This document shows, in pieces, positions 1-6,147 of a DNA stretch of 7,482 nt; the first letter of the stretch is position 1, and each line of letters opens with the position of its first letter. The notes below the pieces were generated by a model. It was not told where the DNA came from. It searched no databases and saw nothing but the letters and a program-made list of their open reading frames with translations. The position numbers and the translations under genes were made by a program. This DNA is from Sulfurovum sp. (lineage in GTDB: Bacteria; Campylobacterota; Campylobacteria; Campylobacterales; Sulfurovaceae): assembly GCA_015661535.1 (NCBI GenBank), contig DQVY01000129.1:1-7482 (forward strand), given 5' to 3'.

Positions 1-309
1 AGTATTGAAAGATCTATAGATATATCTATAGGAAATATTCAAACAGTTGTTGAAAGAACGAAATTTTATGACAAAATAAGAGATGTAAAACTCAACGACA
101 AACAACAAAAAGTCATCAAGCGTTTGATGGATATGGGGAAAGGTAATTTTGAAGGTGAATTGACCAACAAAAAATACAGAGTATTGACAAAAACTAATGC
201 AGTCACCGCCTCTAGACACTTAAAAGACTTGGTAAACAAAGGTATTTTATATGAGGTTGAGGGGTATGGAGGAAGAAGTGTGAGGTATGCGTTGAGTATA
301 GATACTTAG
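1..309 (+). CDS. Fic-family protein, C-terminal fragment (winged-helix tail)
   Basis: The frame is open from the first base and stops with TAG at 307-309, so this is the last 102 codons of a gene that begins outside the window. The segment from LNDKQQKV to RSVRYAL resembles the C-terminal winged-helix region of long Fic proteins: a helix after LNDKQQ, the FEGELTNKKY segment, a recognition-helix-like TASRHLKDLVNKGIL and a GGRSVRYAL wing. The Fic core, with its HPFxxGN AMP-transfer motif, would lie upstream and is not visible, so catalytic activity cannot be judged. Such proteins usually transfer AMP or another nucleotide moiety to a target protein, and the winged helix suggests DNA binding or autoregulation. 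An internal ATG at 124 would remove part of this domain and is unlikely to be the true start. The family call rests on the tail alone. Confidence 0.72.
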   Translation, partial: SIERSIDISIGNIQTVVERTKFYDKIRDVKLNDKQQKVIKRLMDMGKGNFEGELTNKKYRVLTKTNAVTASRHLKDLVNKGILYEVEGYGGRSVRYALSIDT

Positions 310-328
310 AAAATAAGTTAAATGTAGT

Positions 329-348
329 AACGCCCAAAGCAGGGCGTT
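329..348. terminator. Hairpin between convergent genes, possible shared terminator
   Basis: A perfect 7-bp stem, AACGCCC (329-335) with GGGCGTT (342-348), has a 6-base loop. It lies between the stop of the Fic-family gene (309) and the stop of the reverse-strand superoxide reductase gene (365). Neither strand has a clear T-run after the stem, so it is a weak intrinsic terminator at best. Confidence 0.45.
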
Positions 349-364
349 AAAGGAGGAAGAAGTA

Positions 365-748
365 TTAGTTTACTGCTACTTCAACTTCAGTACCTTCCCA
401 GATACCGTGTTTAGTACAGTAACCGTGAGCAACTAATTTCAATTTTTTACCTGTTGGGATAATTGTGAATGTAGTTGTGTTGTGTGCTTTGATGTTACCA
501 AGAGTTCCTGGAACATATGTTGCTTGTGCTAATTTAGTTTCACCGTTGAAAAGAGTGATTGACTCAATGTAGTGATCGAAATCATCTGGGTGAGTATATT
601 CGTTACCCATTTTAACTGTTACTTCAAATGGCTCACCAGCAGTTGCTGTATCTGCACATGTGATGAATGGTGAGTGTCTGTCGATAAGGTCTTTTTTCGC
701 TTCTCTATCTACTTCGCTGATGTCTACGTATTTGTTAATTTTTGGCAT
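365..748 (-). CDS. Superoxide reductase (neelaredoxin type, one-iron)
   Basis: This 127-residue protein matches the superoxide reductase/neelaredoxin family, which reduces superoxide to hydrogen peroxide in the cytoplasm using electrons from rubredoxin-like donors. The expected His4-Cys iron ligands are visible: H25 (in DRHSP), H53 and H59 (in YTHPDDFDHYIE), and C111 and H114 (in YCTKHGIW). The N-terminal four-cysteine desulforedoxin domain of two-iron desulfoferrodoxins is absent, and the length fits the one-iron class. The usual Glu-Lys-His active-site motif reads Asp23-Arg24-His25, a conservative change at the residue thought to steer superoxide and the sixth iron ligand. The ATG at 748 is supported by an AAGGAA site at 754-759, 5 bases upstream. 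A near-consensus promoter lies upstream and the gene appears to be transcribed alone. It fits a microaerophile or anaerobe that meets oxygen intermittently. Confidence 0.93.
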   Translation of the reverse strand: MPKINKYVDISEVDREAKKDLIDRHSPFITCADTATAGEPFEVTVKMGNEYTHPDDFDHYIESITLFNGETKLAQATYVPGTLGNIKAHNTTTFTIIPTGKKLKLVAHGYCTKHGIWEGTEVEVAVN

Positions 749-779
749 ATTATTTCCTTTTATGTGTTTAGATAGCGAA

Positions 780-788
780 ATTATAGCA
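780..788 (-). promoter_or_regulatory. Extended -10 promoter of the superoxide reductase gene
   Basis: Read on the reverse strand this is TGCTATAAT: a perfect TATAAT (780-785) preceded by the TGn extension (786-788). It lies about 30 bases before the ATG at 748, giving a short leader that contains the ribosome site. No convincing -35 is seen 17 bases upstream, which is normal for the main sigma factor of Campylobacterota. No PerR-type or other known oxidative-stress operator was recognised. Confidence 0.6.
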
Positions 789-818
789 CAAGTAAATTTA
801 AATAGGATAAAACTTGTC

Positions 819-1124
819 TTATTTTATAGAATTAATTTTCATCAAGGCATCATGCATATCAAAATAGGCAATAAAAAACTCAAATATGACACGCCAGAAC
901 ATTTCCATAAAAAGTAACATAAAGAAAAAGATAATAAAAAAGATAACACGCTGTTTAGGGGTAAGTATGGATCTTTCTGTATGCGAAATGTCAGGTAAAT
1001 AGGTTGTTTTAATACGGAAGGTAACATAGAAACATAAAACAGGAATCAGCAGTACACCTATATAGTACATCATAATAAGTAGGGAGGGTGTAATGAAAGT
1101 TTGAAAGCTTAAAAAATCCTGCAT
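819..1124 (-). CDS. Small two-helix membrane protein of unknown function
   Basis: This encodes a 101-residue protein with two strongly hydrophobic segments, roughly residues 14-35 and 59-82. They are separated by a polar loop of about 20 residues (IKTTYLPDISHTERSILTPK) that contains basic and acidic residues. The end of the second segment is rich in Phe, Trp and Glu (LFMEMFWRVIFEFFIAYFDMHDAL), suggesting an amphipathic or interfacial helix before the polar tail. It probably sits in the inner membrane. It resembles small conserved membrane proteins of Campylobacterota (perhaps the DUF4282-like group, from memory and unverified), and no function can be assigned. The ATG at 1124 has an AAGGAT site at 1129-1134, 4 bases away. 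An alternative open frame within the same stretch has no ribosome site. The stop lies 70 bases upstream of the superoxide reductase start, so co-transcription is possible, although that gene has its own promoter. Confidence 0.75.
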   Translation of the reverse strand: MQDFLSFQTFITPSLLIMMYYIGVLLIPVLCFYVTFRIKTTYLPDISHTERSILTPKQRVIFFIIFFFMLLFMEMFWRVIFEFFIAYFDMHDALMKINSIK

Positions 1125-1141
1125 GGGTATCCTTTACAATA

Positions 1142-1147
1142 AGTATA
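1142..1147 (-). promoter_or_regulatory. Possible -10 box for the small membrane protein gene
   Basis: TATACT on the reverse strand, 17 bases upstream of the ATG at 1124. The predicted leader would be very short, ending almost at the AAGGAT ribosome site, so this is a tentative assignment. Confidence 0.25.
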
Positions 1148-1173
1148 CACTAGCAAGCTAAAGATAGTTTGGT

Positions 1174-1179
1174 TATATT
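1174..1179 (+). promoter_or_regulatory. Possible -10 box for the ADP-ribosylglycohydrolase gene
   Basis: TATATT in an AT-rich stretch, 32 bases before the ATG at 1212, at a suitable distance for a short leader. No -35 is evident. The 87-base space between this gene and the divergent membrane-protein gene must hold both promoters. Confidence 0.35.
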
Positions 1180-1211
1180 GGAAATAATAAAAATTTTTTT
1201 GGAGAGTGAAT

Positions 1212-2276
1212 ATGAGCAAAAGAACTAAAGAGGAAGCCATTAAAGGTGCATTTTTTGGAGCACTTGCAGGAGATGCCCTGTGTTTAGGCAGCCATTATGA
1301 GTATGATGCACAAAAGATCTATGCAGCCTATGGAAACAAATCTATAGAAACATTTATGAGTCCTGGCGAGATGATGGGTGGTCAGACGCATGGCATAGGC
1401 TGGGGTGAGCGTAACTACCATCCCGGTAAAAAAGCAGGAGGGACAACAGACTATGGTGACTATAATATTTTAGTGTTAGAACACCTTGCAGCAACTGCTG
1501 ATCCGCCTCGTGCATTTGATGTGGCAGCGCTCATACCCCACTGGATGAACCGCTTGACAAACAATTGGGGTTCATGGATCTGTACAATGACCAGAGAAAC
1601 CTTCGCACAGGTGCAGGCAGGGAAACCTGTACATATGCTTGGAGGTATCTCCAATGCGATGGCCATACGACATGTAGCAGCACATGCCTACTATGATGAT
1701 GAAGAAACGTTGGCAGAAGTGGCTAGAAAATCGATGTTCACCCATACCAGTGAAGAAGCGCTTAGCGGTGGGGAGTTTTTTGCACGGGTGACACATAGAG
1801 TAATAGAGGGGGCACATCCGAGAGATGCTATGGAAGAGGTTGCCATACATATGAGCCCGTTCATCTCTTCTAAAGTATCGCAGGCTATTGGTAAATACCA
1901 GGAAGCAACAGATGAAAACACTCAACTCTCTAAAGAACCGTTCGTTGATGACCTTGCGCTCACATCTATGGCAAAACTTTGGGACATAGGAAGGTCAGAA
2001 CCTATACGTGTAGGCAAGGCCAGTCCAACGGAAGGAACATTGCCTGGTTCAGTGTATTTCATACTCAAATATGCAGATGAAGAAGAGGGACTTAAACAGG
2101 CACTTCAAGCCAATACGATGGTAGGAGGAGACAATGCTTCTCGTTCTATAGCCATTGGTATGGTATTGGGTGCCTATAAGGGTATAGATGCTATTCCTAA
2201 AGTCTGGAAAGAGAGTTTGGATGATTGGGAATATTGTGATAATTTACTCAATAAGTTACCTTTGTTAAAAGGCTAA
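1212..2276 (+). CDS. ADP-ribosylglycohydrolase-family protein (J1-crystallin/SelJ-like variant)
   Basis: This 354-residue protein has the all-helical ADP-ribosylglycohydrolase fold signature. The N-terminal GAFFGALAGDALCLGSHYEY (residues 12-31) matches the family's G-x-x-x-GDALG opening. The first metal-site segment is GGTTDYGDYN (77-86), where classical DraG/ARH enzymes have a TDDT motif, and the second is GGDNASRSIAIG (305-316) instead of GGDTDT. One acidic residue of each motif is therefore kept (D80, D307), but the second Asp of the C-terminal pair is Ala309. Members of this fold remove ADP-ribose from proteins or cleave related ADP-ribosyl compounds using two magnesium ions. The changed motifs resemble the J1-crystallin/selenoprotein J branch, whose substrate is unclear, so a specific substrate should not be assumed. 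A GTG at 1206 in the same frame lies inside the ribosome site; ATG 1212, with GGAGA at 1201-1205 and a 6-base spacer, is the better start. No dinitrogenase-regulation genes (draT, nif) are present. Confidence 0.85.
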   Translation: MSKRTKEEAIKGAFFGALAGDALCLGSHYEYDAQKIYAAYGNKSIETFMSPGEMMGGQTHGIGWGERNYHPGKKAGGTTDYGDYNILVLEHLAATADPPRAFDVAALIPHWMNRLTNNWGSWICTMTRETFAQVQAGKPVHMLGGISNAMAIRHVAAHAYYDDEETLAEVARKSMFTHTSEEALSGGEFFARVTHRVIEGAHPRDAMEEVAIHMSPFISSKVSQAIGKYQEATDENTQLSKEPFVDDLALTSMAKLWDIGRSEPIRVGKASPTEGTLPGSVYFILKYADEEEGLKQALQANTMVGGDNASRSIAIGMVLGAYKGIDAIPKVWKESLDDWEYCDNLLNKLPLLKG

Positions 2277-2313
2277 GGTAAAAAGTTTTAGAAAGTCTGA
2301 AGTGTTTTATGCA

Positions 2314-2334
2314 TTCCCATCGAGATGATGGGAA
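2314..2334. terminator. Hairpin between convergent genes
   Basis: A perfect 8-bp stem, TTCCCATC (2314-2321) with GATGGGAA (2327-2334), closes a 5-base loop. It lies midway in the 69-base gap between the stop of the ADP-ribosylglycohydrolase gene (2276) and that of sdhE (2346), where a bidirectional terminator is expected. T-runs after the stem are lacking on both strands, so it may act weakly or mainly as an mRNA 3'-end stabiliser. Confidence 0.55.
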
Positions 2335-2345
2335 GTAGAGAACTC

Positions 2346-3242
2346 TTAGGAAGCTTGTGTATAAAGATGTTTTGCTTTTTGAACGTGGAAGTTAAGTCCT
2401 ATCTCTTTTTCTGTACATCCAAGTGCAAGTGCAACCATTTGCGGCATGTGTAACACAGGCAGTTCTACATCACGACCCATCACTTTACCAATGCTGTCTT
2501 GGTACGTATCCATTTTGAGGTGACAGAGCGGACATGGTGTGACCATAAGGTCAGCATTGTTGTCTACTGCATCCAGCAGAGCATTACCGGCAAGTACTTC
2601 TGAAGTATGGTTTGCCTGAAGTTCAACATGGAAACCACAACATTTGTTTTTACTTTCATAATTTACCGGGTTACCTTCAAGTGCAGAGATTAGGTTGTCC
2701 AGAGAAGTAGGGTTGTATGGGTTTTCACGACCATTTGCCTCTTCATGTAACTCTGAAGGTCTGATGTTGTGACAGCCGTAGAATGGTGCAATGTTCAAGT
2801 GTGAAAGCGGTACTTCTACTTTGTCTTTTATCTTGTCTAAACCATATTCGTCTATGAGTGTATAGAGGAAGTGTTTGATCTCTGATGTTCCCTTGTACTC
2901 TAGTCCTACTTCTGCCAGTTTCTCATTGACCTTTGCTTTAAGTTCCGGGTCATGGTCAAGTGCATGTTTTGTCATGGCAGAGTTAAGTTGACAGGTATTA
3001 CATATGGTGATCATTGTAAGTCCTAACTTTTCTGCGTAACAGATGTTACGTGCGTTGAGTACGTGTGCTAAAAATTCGTCAAAATCTTGCAGGTGAGAGG
3101 CTCCACAACAGGAAGCTTCTTCTAAAATAGTGATCTTGATACCAAGTTTATCGGCTACAGCTAAGGTAGAAGATAAAAGTTCAGGTGTAGACTGTTTTGC
3201 CGTACATCCTGTAAATAATGCATAGTGTAATTGTTCGCTCAT
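2346..3242 (-). CDS. sdhE: HdrB-like subunit of type-E succinate dehydrogenase/fumarate reductase
   Basis: This 298-residue protein belongs to the heterodisulfide reductase subunit B family (CCG domains), which serves as the third subunit of SdhABE/MfrABE enzymes and passes electrons between the SdhB cluster chain and the membrane quinone pool or another thiol/redox partner. Both cysteine-rich domains are complete. Domain 1 has C13, C45-C46-G47, C81 and C84; domain 2 has C157, C201-C202-G203, C237 and C240. The C-x31-CC-x34-CxxC spacing of domain 1 fits the non-cubane [4Fe-4S] cluster motif of HdrB. No transmembrane helix is visible, so membrane contact would be through amphipathic surfaces. 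The ATG at 3242 is chosen because its AAGGAG (3249-3254) lies 6 bases away and overlaps the sdhB stop codon; a longer in-frame start 20 codons upstream lies inside sdhB. It is the last gene of the sdhABE cluster. The name sdhE here is not the unrelated E. coli flavinylation factor SdhE. Confidence 0.92.
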   Translation of the reverse strand: MSEQLHYALFTGCTAKQSTPELLSSTLAVADKLGIKITILEEASCCGASHLQDFDEFLAHVLNARNICYAEKLGLTMITICNTCQLNSAMTKHALDHDPELKAKVNEKLAEVGLEYKGTSEIKHFLYTLIDEYGLDKIKDKVEVPLSHLNIAPFYGCHNIRPSELHEEANGRENPYNPTSLDNLISALEGNPVNYESKNKCCGFHVELQANHTSEVLAGNALLDAVDNNADLMVTPCPLCHLKMDTYQDSIGKVMGRDVELPVLHMPQMVALALGCTEKEIGLNFHVQKAKHLYTQAS

Positions 3243-3252
3243 CTTTTTCTCC

Positions 3253-4242
3253 TTACAGCTTGTTTGTTTGTGAAATTTCGATGAGTTTTTGTACTTCATC
3301 AAGATTTTTAATTTTTGGAATAGAATTAATGAAAGGGATACCTGAATGCCAGTGTATTTTTCCTACTTTCATCATTTTAAATGCGGTACCAAGGTGTTTG
3401 TACATACCTAAATATCCCTCAGAATAGGTCACAATGTCTGCTTCATCTAAATAACCGGTCTTTTTCATACCTCTTAAAAAGCCTTCAGCATGACGTGTGG
3501 CTACATTTGACTCAGCGATGCCGCGTACAAACTGTAAGTTGTGAAGTTTACCGATCTTTTCAATAGGATTGATCTCTTTTGGACAGGCTTCTGCACATTC
3601 AAAACATTTCACACAGTCCCAAACACCAGAACCACCTTCAGCAGTGATCTCAAGACGCTCATCACCTGCTTCATCTCTAGTATCTACAGTAAATCTGTAG
3701 GCAGTATTCAGTGCAGCAGGTCCGAGGAAGGCATCATTGACCTCCAAAGCAGGACAAGAGTAGTGACATGCACCACATTGAATACAAAGATCAGAGTCCA
3801 GGAAGTTGTTAAACTCTTCTATACTTTGTTTGCTTTCATGTTCTGGACGCGGATCGATTTCTGAAACGACATACGGTTTAACCGCAGCATGTTTTTCCCA
3901 GAAGTCTGATTTGTCTATGATCATGTCTTTGATGGCACGTTTTTTTGAACTAGGTTCAATAACGAGTTCGTCACCAAAAAGTTCAACGAGCTCCAGGGCA
4001 TTGACCTTACATGCCAACGTTGCTTTACCGTTGACTTTGATGGCACAGGCACCACAAATACCATGACGGCAGCTTCGACGGTAAGAAAAAGATCCGTCGT
4101 GCTCCCACTTGATACGGTTAAGGAGATCAAGAATAAGTTCGTCTTTTCCTACTTCCATCGTGTAGTGCTTATAGTATGGCAGATAGTCTGTCTCAGCATT
4201 AAATCTAAATGTTTTTAAGGTTACTTTTTTTAATTGACTCAT
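3253..4242 (-). CDS. sdhB: Succinate dehydrogenase/fumarate reductase iron-sulfur subunit
   Basis: This 329-residue protein carries electrons between the flavin of SdhA and SdhE. The N-terminal plant-ferredoxin domain holds a [2Fe-2S] site at C58, C63, C66 and C78 (in SCRHGICGAC and later LAC). The C-terminal domain has two complete four-cysteine motifs: C153, C156, C159, C163 (CIQCGACHYSCP) and C210, C213, C216, C220 (CVKCFECAEACP). Classical SdhB/FrdB proteins lack the equivalent of C213 and bind a [3Fe-4S] centre there; the extra Cys predicts a second [4Fe-4S], as described for SdhABE-type enzymes such as that of Acidianus. A tail of about 100 residues follows the last cluster, making it longer than the E. 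coli protein (about 240). The start at 4242 has AGGAG at 4249-4253, overlapping the sdhA stop codon, which indicates translational coupling. Its ferredoxin domain is the clear parent of the N-terminus of the gene at 6139-7209. Confidence 0.96.
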   Translation of the reverse strand: MSQLKKVTLKTFRFNAETDYLPYYKHYTMEVGKDELILDLLNRIKWEHDGSFSYRRSCRHGICGACAIKVNGKATLACKVNALELVELFGDELVIEPSSKKRAIKDMIIDKSDFWEKHAAVKPYVVSEIDPRPEHESKQSIEEFNNFLDSDLCIQCGACHYSCPALEVNDAFLGPAALNTAYRFTVDTRDEAGDERLEITAEGGSGVWDCVKCFECAEACPKEINPIEKIGKLHNLQFVRGIAESNVATRHAEGFLRGMKKTGYLDEADIVTYSEGYLGMYKHLGTAFKMMKVGKIHWHSGIPFINSIPKIKNLDEVQKLIEISQTNKL

Positions 4243-4251
4243 TCTGCTCTC

Positions 4252-5982
4252 CTAGTACTTTCTTTCCATTGGCTCAAATTTACCCTGCGTTACTTTACCC
4301 CATTGGATGTCTACATTGTAGTCTTCATCCATTGTAGCATAGGTATGCACCATAAATTTCTCATCATTTCTTGTTGGGAAGTCTTCACGGAAGTGACCCC
4401 CGCGGCTCTCTTCACGTTTAAGTGCACCAACTACCACTATTTTTGCAGACTCTATCATGTGTCCTAACTCTATGGCTTCCTGTAAGTCTGTATTGAATGT
4501 TTTTGACTTGTCATCGATACGAATGTTTTTAAATCTTGCCAAAATATCGTCTATCAATGCCAGTTGTGTATCAAGAGACTCTTTGGTTCTAAAGACGCCA
4601 GCATTTGCTGTCATACCTATCTGAAGTTCATCTCTTAATTTTGGTACGGTTTCGTTTCCGTTGGAAGTTTTGATCGTTGTCATCTCATTGATACACTGCT
4701 CTGCGTCACTTACTGTTGCTTTGCGTAAAGTAAGACCTTCATCCAGTGCTTTGATCATGTTCTCGCCTGCATGTCTACCAAAAAGCATCGCTTCAAGTAC
4801 TGAGTTTGCACCCAATCTGTTTGCACCGTGTACAGAGACACAGGCACATTCACCTGCAGCATAAAAACCTTCTACAAGGTCACCCTCTGCATTTTTTTGT
4901 ACCTGACAGTCAATGTTTGTAGGGATACCACCCATAGAGTAGTGCGCCGTTGCAGAGATGTGGATAGCTTCTTTAAGCATATCTTGTCCCTGGAATGCAA
5001 TGGCAAGTTCACGAAGCTCCGGCAAACGTGTAAGGATGATCTCAGGATCAAGGTGTGTAAGGTCTATGTTTACAGACTGACCATCTTTACCTACACCGCG
5101 TCCTTGACGTACTTCCTCCATAATAGCACGGGAAACAACATCTCGTGAAGCAAGCTCCATAGCATTTGGTGCATATTTTTCCATAAAACGCTCACCAAGA
5201 GAGTTAAAAAGACGGCCACCTTCACCACGTGCTGCTTCAGAGATAAGTACCCCTGAACCACCTAGACCACTTGGATGGAACTGTACAAATTCCATATCTT
5301 CAAGAGGTAGACCTTTTCTTGCTACAATGGAGAGTGCATCACCTGTGTTCGCATGGGCATTTGAGTTAAATCTGTAGAGTCTACCATTACCACCTGTGGC
5401 AAACATGGTTGCCTTCGCATTGAAAATGGCTACTTCAGAGTCTTTAATATTATAGGCAATGACACCGGAAACTTTGCCATCTTCATAAATGATATCACCT
5501 GCATACCACTCGTCAAATACTTCAATACCTGCACGGTCTGCCTGCTCATAAATAGTTTGAAGCAGGGTAAGCCCTGTTCTGTCTTTTGCATAACAGGCAC
5601 GTGGCTGTGACTGCCCGCCGAAAGGACGAATGGCAATGTCGCCTTTGTCATCACGTGAGAATACTGCTCCCATACGTTCAGCCCATCTGATAGTCTCAGG
5701 AGCCTTTGAACACATAAGTTCAACACAGTCCTGGTCTGCAAGGTAATCAGAACCCTTTACGGTGTCAAATTCGTGAAGTTCAGTAGAGTCTTCTGCACCA
5801 AGCGCAGCATTAATGCCCCCCTGTGCAGCACCAGAGTGAGAACGTAAAGGGTGAAGTTTAGTGATAACCGCAGTCTTTTTCCCTGCTTCTGTCAGCTCTT
5901 TGGCCGCAGCCAAACCTGCCAATCCGGAACCAACGATAACTGCATCATATTCGTAGATTTTAATATCTGAGTTTTTGCTCAT
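4252..5982 (-). CDS. sdhA: Succinate dehydrogenase/fumarate reductase flavoprotein subunit
   Basis: This 576-residue catalytic subunit interconverts succinate and fumarate. The N-terminal Rossmann motif is [11 protein letters not shown] (G18, G20, G23). [10 protein letters not shown] (47-56) carries the histidine expected to bind FAD covalently (H49). Substrate-site elements are present: FHPSGL (H236), [11 protein letters not shown] (acid-base arginine region, 249-259), SRAIMEE (R285), HYSMGG (H347) and [10 protein letters not shown] (H385, R389). The C-terminal helical domain with [14 protein letters not shown] (523-536) completes the family pattern. The protein starts directly before the FAD fold with no Tat RR motif, so it should be cytoplasmic, unlike MfrA of Campylobacter and Wolinella. 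The ATG at 5982 has AAGGAT at 5991-5996, 8 bases away. sdhB follows after 9 bases. In an autotrophic Campylobacterota the complex could run as a fumarate reductase in the reductive TCA cycle or as a succinate dehydrogenase in respiration; the sequence does not decide. Confidence 0.96.
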   Translation of the reverse strand: MSKNSDIKIYEYDAVIVGSGLAGLAAAKELTEAGKKTAVITKLHPLRSHSGAAQGGINAALGAEDSTELHEFDTVKGSDYLADQDCVELMCSKAPETIRWAERMGAVFSRDDKGDIAIRPFGGQSQPRACYAKDRTGLTLLQTIYEQADRAGIEVFDEWYAGDIIYEDGKVSGVIAYNIKDSEVAIFNAKATMFATGGNGRLYRFNSNAHANTGDALSIVARKGLPLEDMEFVQFHPSGLGGSGVLISEAARGEGGRLFNSLGERFMEKYAPNAMELASRDVVSRAIMEEVRQGRGVGKDGQSVNIDLTHLDPEIILTRLPELRELAIAFQGQDMLKEAIHISATAHYSMGGIPTNIDCQVQKNAEGDLVEGFYAAGECACVSVHGANRLGANSVLEAMLFGRHAGENMIKALDEGLTLRKATVSDAEQCINEMTTIKTSNGNETVPKLRDELQIGMTANAGVFRTKESLDTQLALIDDILARFKNIRIDDKSKTFNTDLQEAIELGHMIESAKIVVVGALKREESRGGHFREDFPTRNDEKFMVHTYATMDEDYNVDIQWGKVTQGKFEPMERKY

Positions 5983-6012
5983 AGAAGTCTATCCTTTTTA
6001 GTACATAATAAT

Positions 6013-6018
6013 TTTATA
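6013..6018 (-). promoter_or_regulatory. Possible -10 box of the sdhABE operon
   Basis: TATAAA on the reverse strand within a very AT-rich stretch (about 5983-6070), some 30 bases upstream of the sdhA ATG. The 156-base gap between the upstream paralogue gene and sdhA is large enough for an independent promoter. No -35 or known operator was recognised. Confidence 0.4.
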
Positions 6019-6088
6019 TTAGCGTAGTGTAGGTTAATATTAGGGAAAATAATAGAATATTTTTTAGAATATACGGGGGAGTGTTACA

Positions 6089-6102
6089 GAGTGTTGCCAC
6101 TC
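6089..6102 (-). other. Small hairpin with GCAA tetraloop in the sdhA upstream gap
   Basis: On the reverse strand GAGTG-GCAA-CACTC forms a 5-bp stem (6098-6102 with 6089-6093) closed by a GNRA-type loop. The plus strand also carries GAGTGTT twice, 10 bases apart (6079-6085 and 6089-6095). No T-run follows. It could be a leader structure, a processing site between the upstream gene and sdhA, or chance. Confidence 0.25.
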
Positions 6103-6122
6103 CATGAAGGTTAAGAAGGGCA

Positions 6123-6147
6123 GCAGCACTTGTCGAAGCTATGCTGC
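6123..6147 (-). terminator. Possible terminator hairpin at the end of the SdhB/CCG-like paralogue
   Basis: On the reverse strand GCAGCA (6142-6147) can pair with TGCTGC (6123-6128) across a 13-base loop that contains the stop codon, followed by a pyrimidine-rich CCTTCTTAACC. An alternative stem TGTCG/CGACA (6131-6135 with 6147-6151) overlaps it. The stem is short and reaches into the last codons, so termination here is uncertain. Confidence 0.3.

Noticed and set aside
349..356. Perfect AAAGGAGG ribosome-site-like sequence on the plus strand
   Set aside because: No ATG, GTG or TTG start with a sustained open frame follows at a suitable distance; it lies at the 3' end of the reverse-strand superoxide reductase gene.
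1572..1925. Reverse-strand open frame opposite the ADP-ribosylglycohydrolase gene
   Set aside because: It is a shadow of a clearly conserved gene; the translation is low-complexity Cys/His-rich with no family resemblance and no convincing ribosome site.
1..2276. Fic protein plus ADP-ribosylglycohydrolase as a modification/de-modification toxin-antitoxin system
   Set aside because: They are separated by two reverse-strand genes, Fic proteins usually transfer AMP rather than ADP-ribose, and the hydrolase has its own promoter; proximity alone is not evidence.
3243..3302. Longer N-terminus for SdhE starting at 3302
   Set aside because: The extra 20 residues are polar and unlike the family, overlap the sdhB coding end, and the ATG at 3242 has an excellent AAGGAG site at the right distance.
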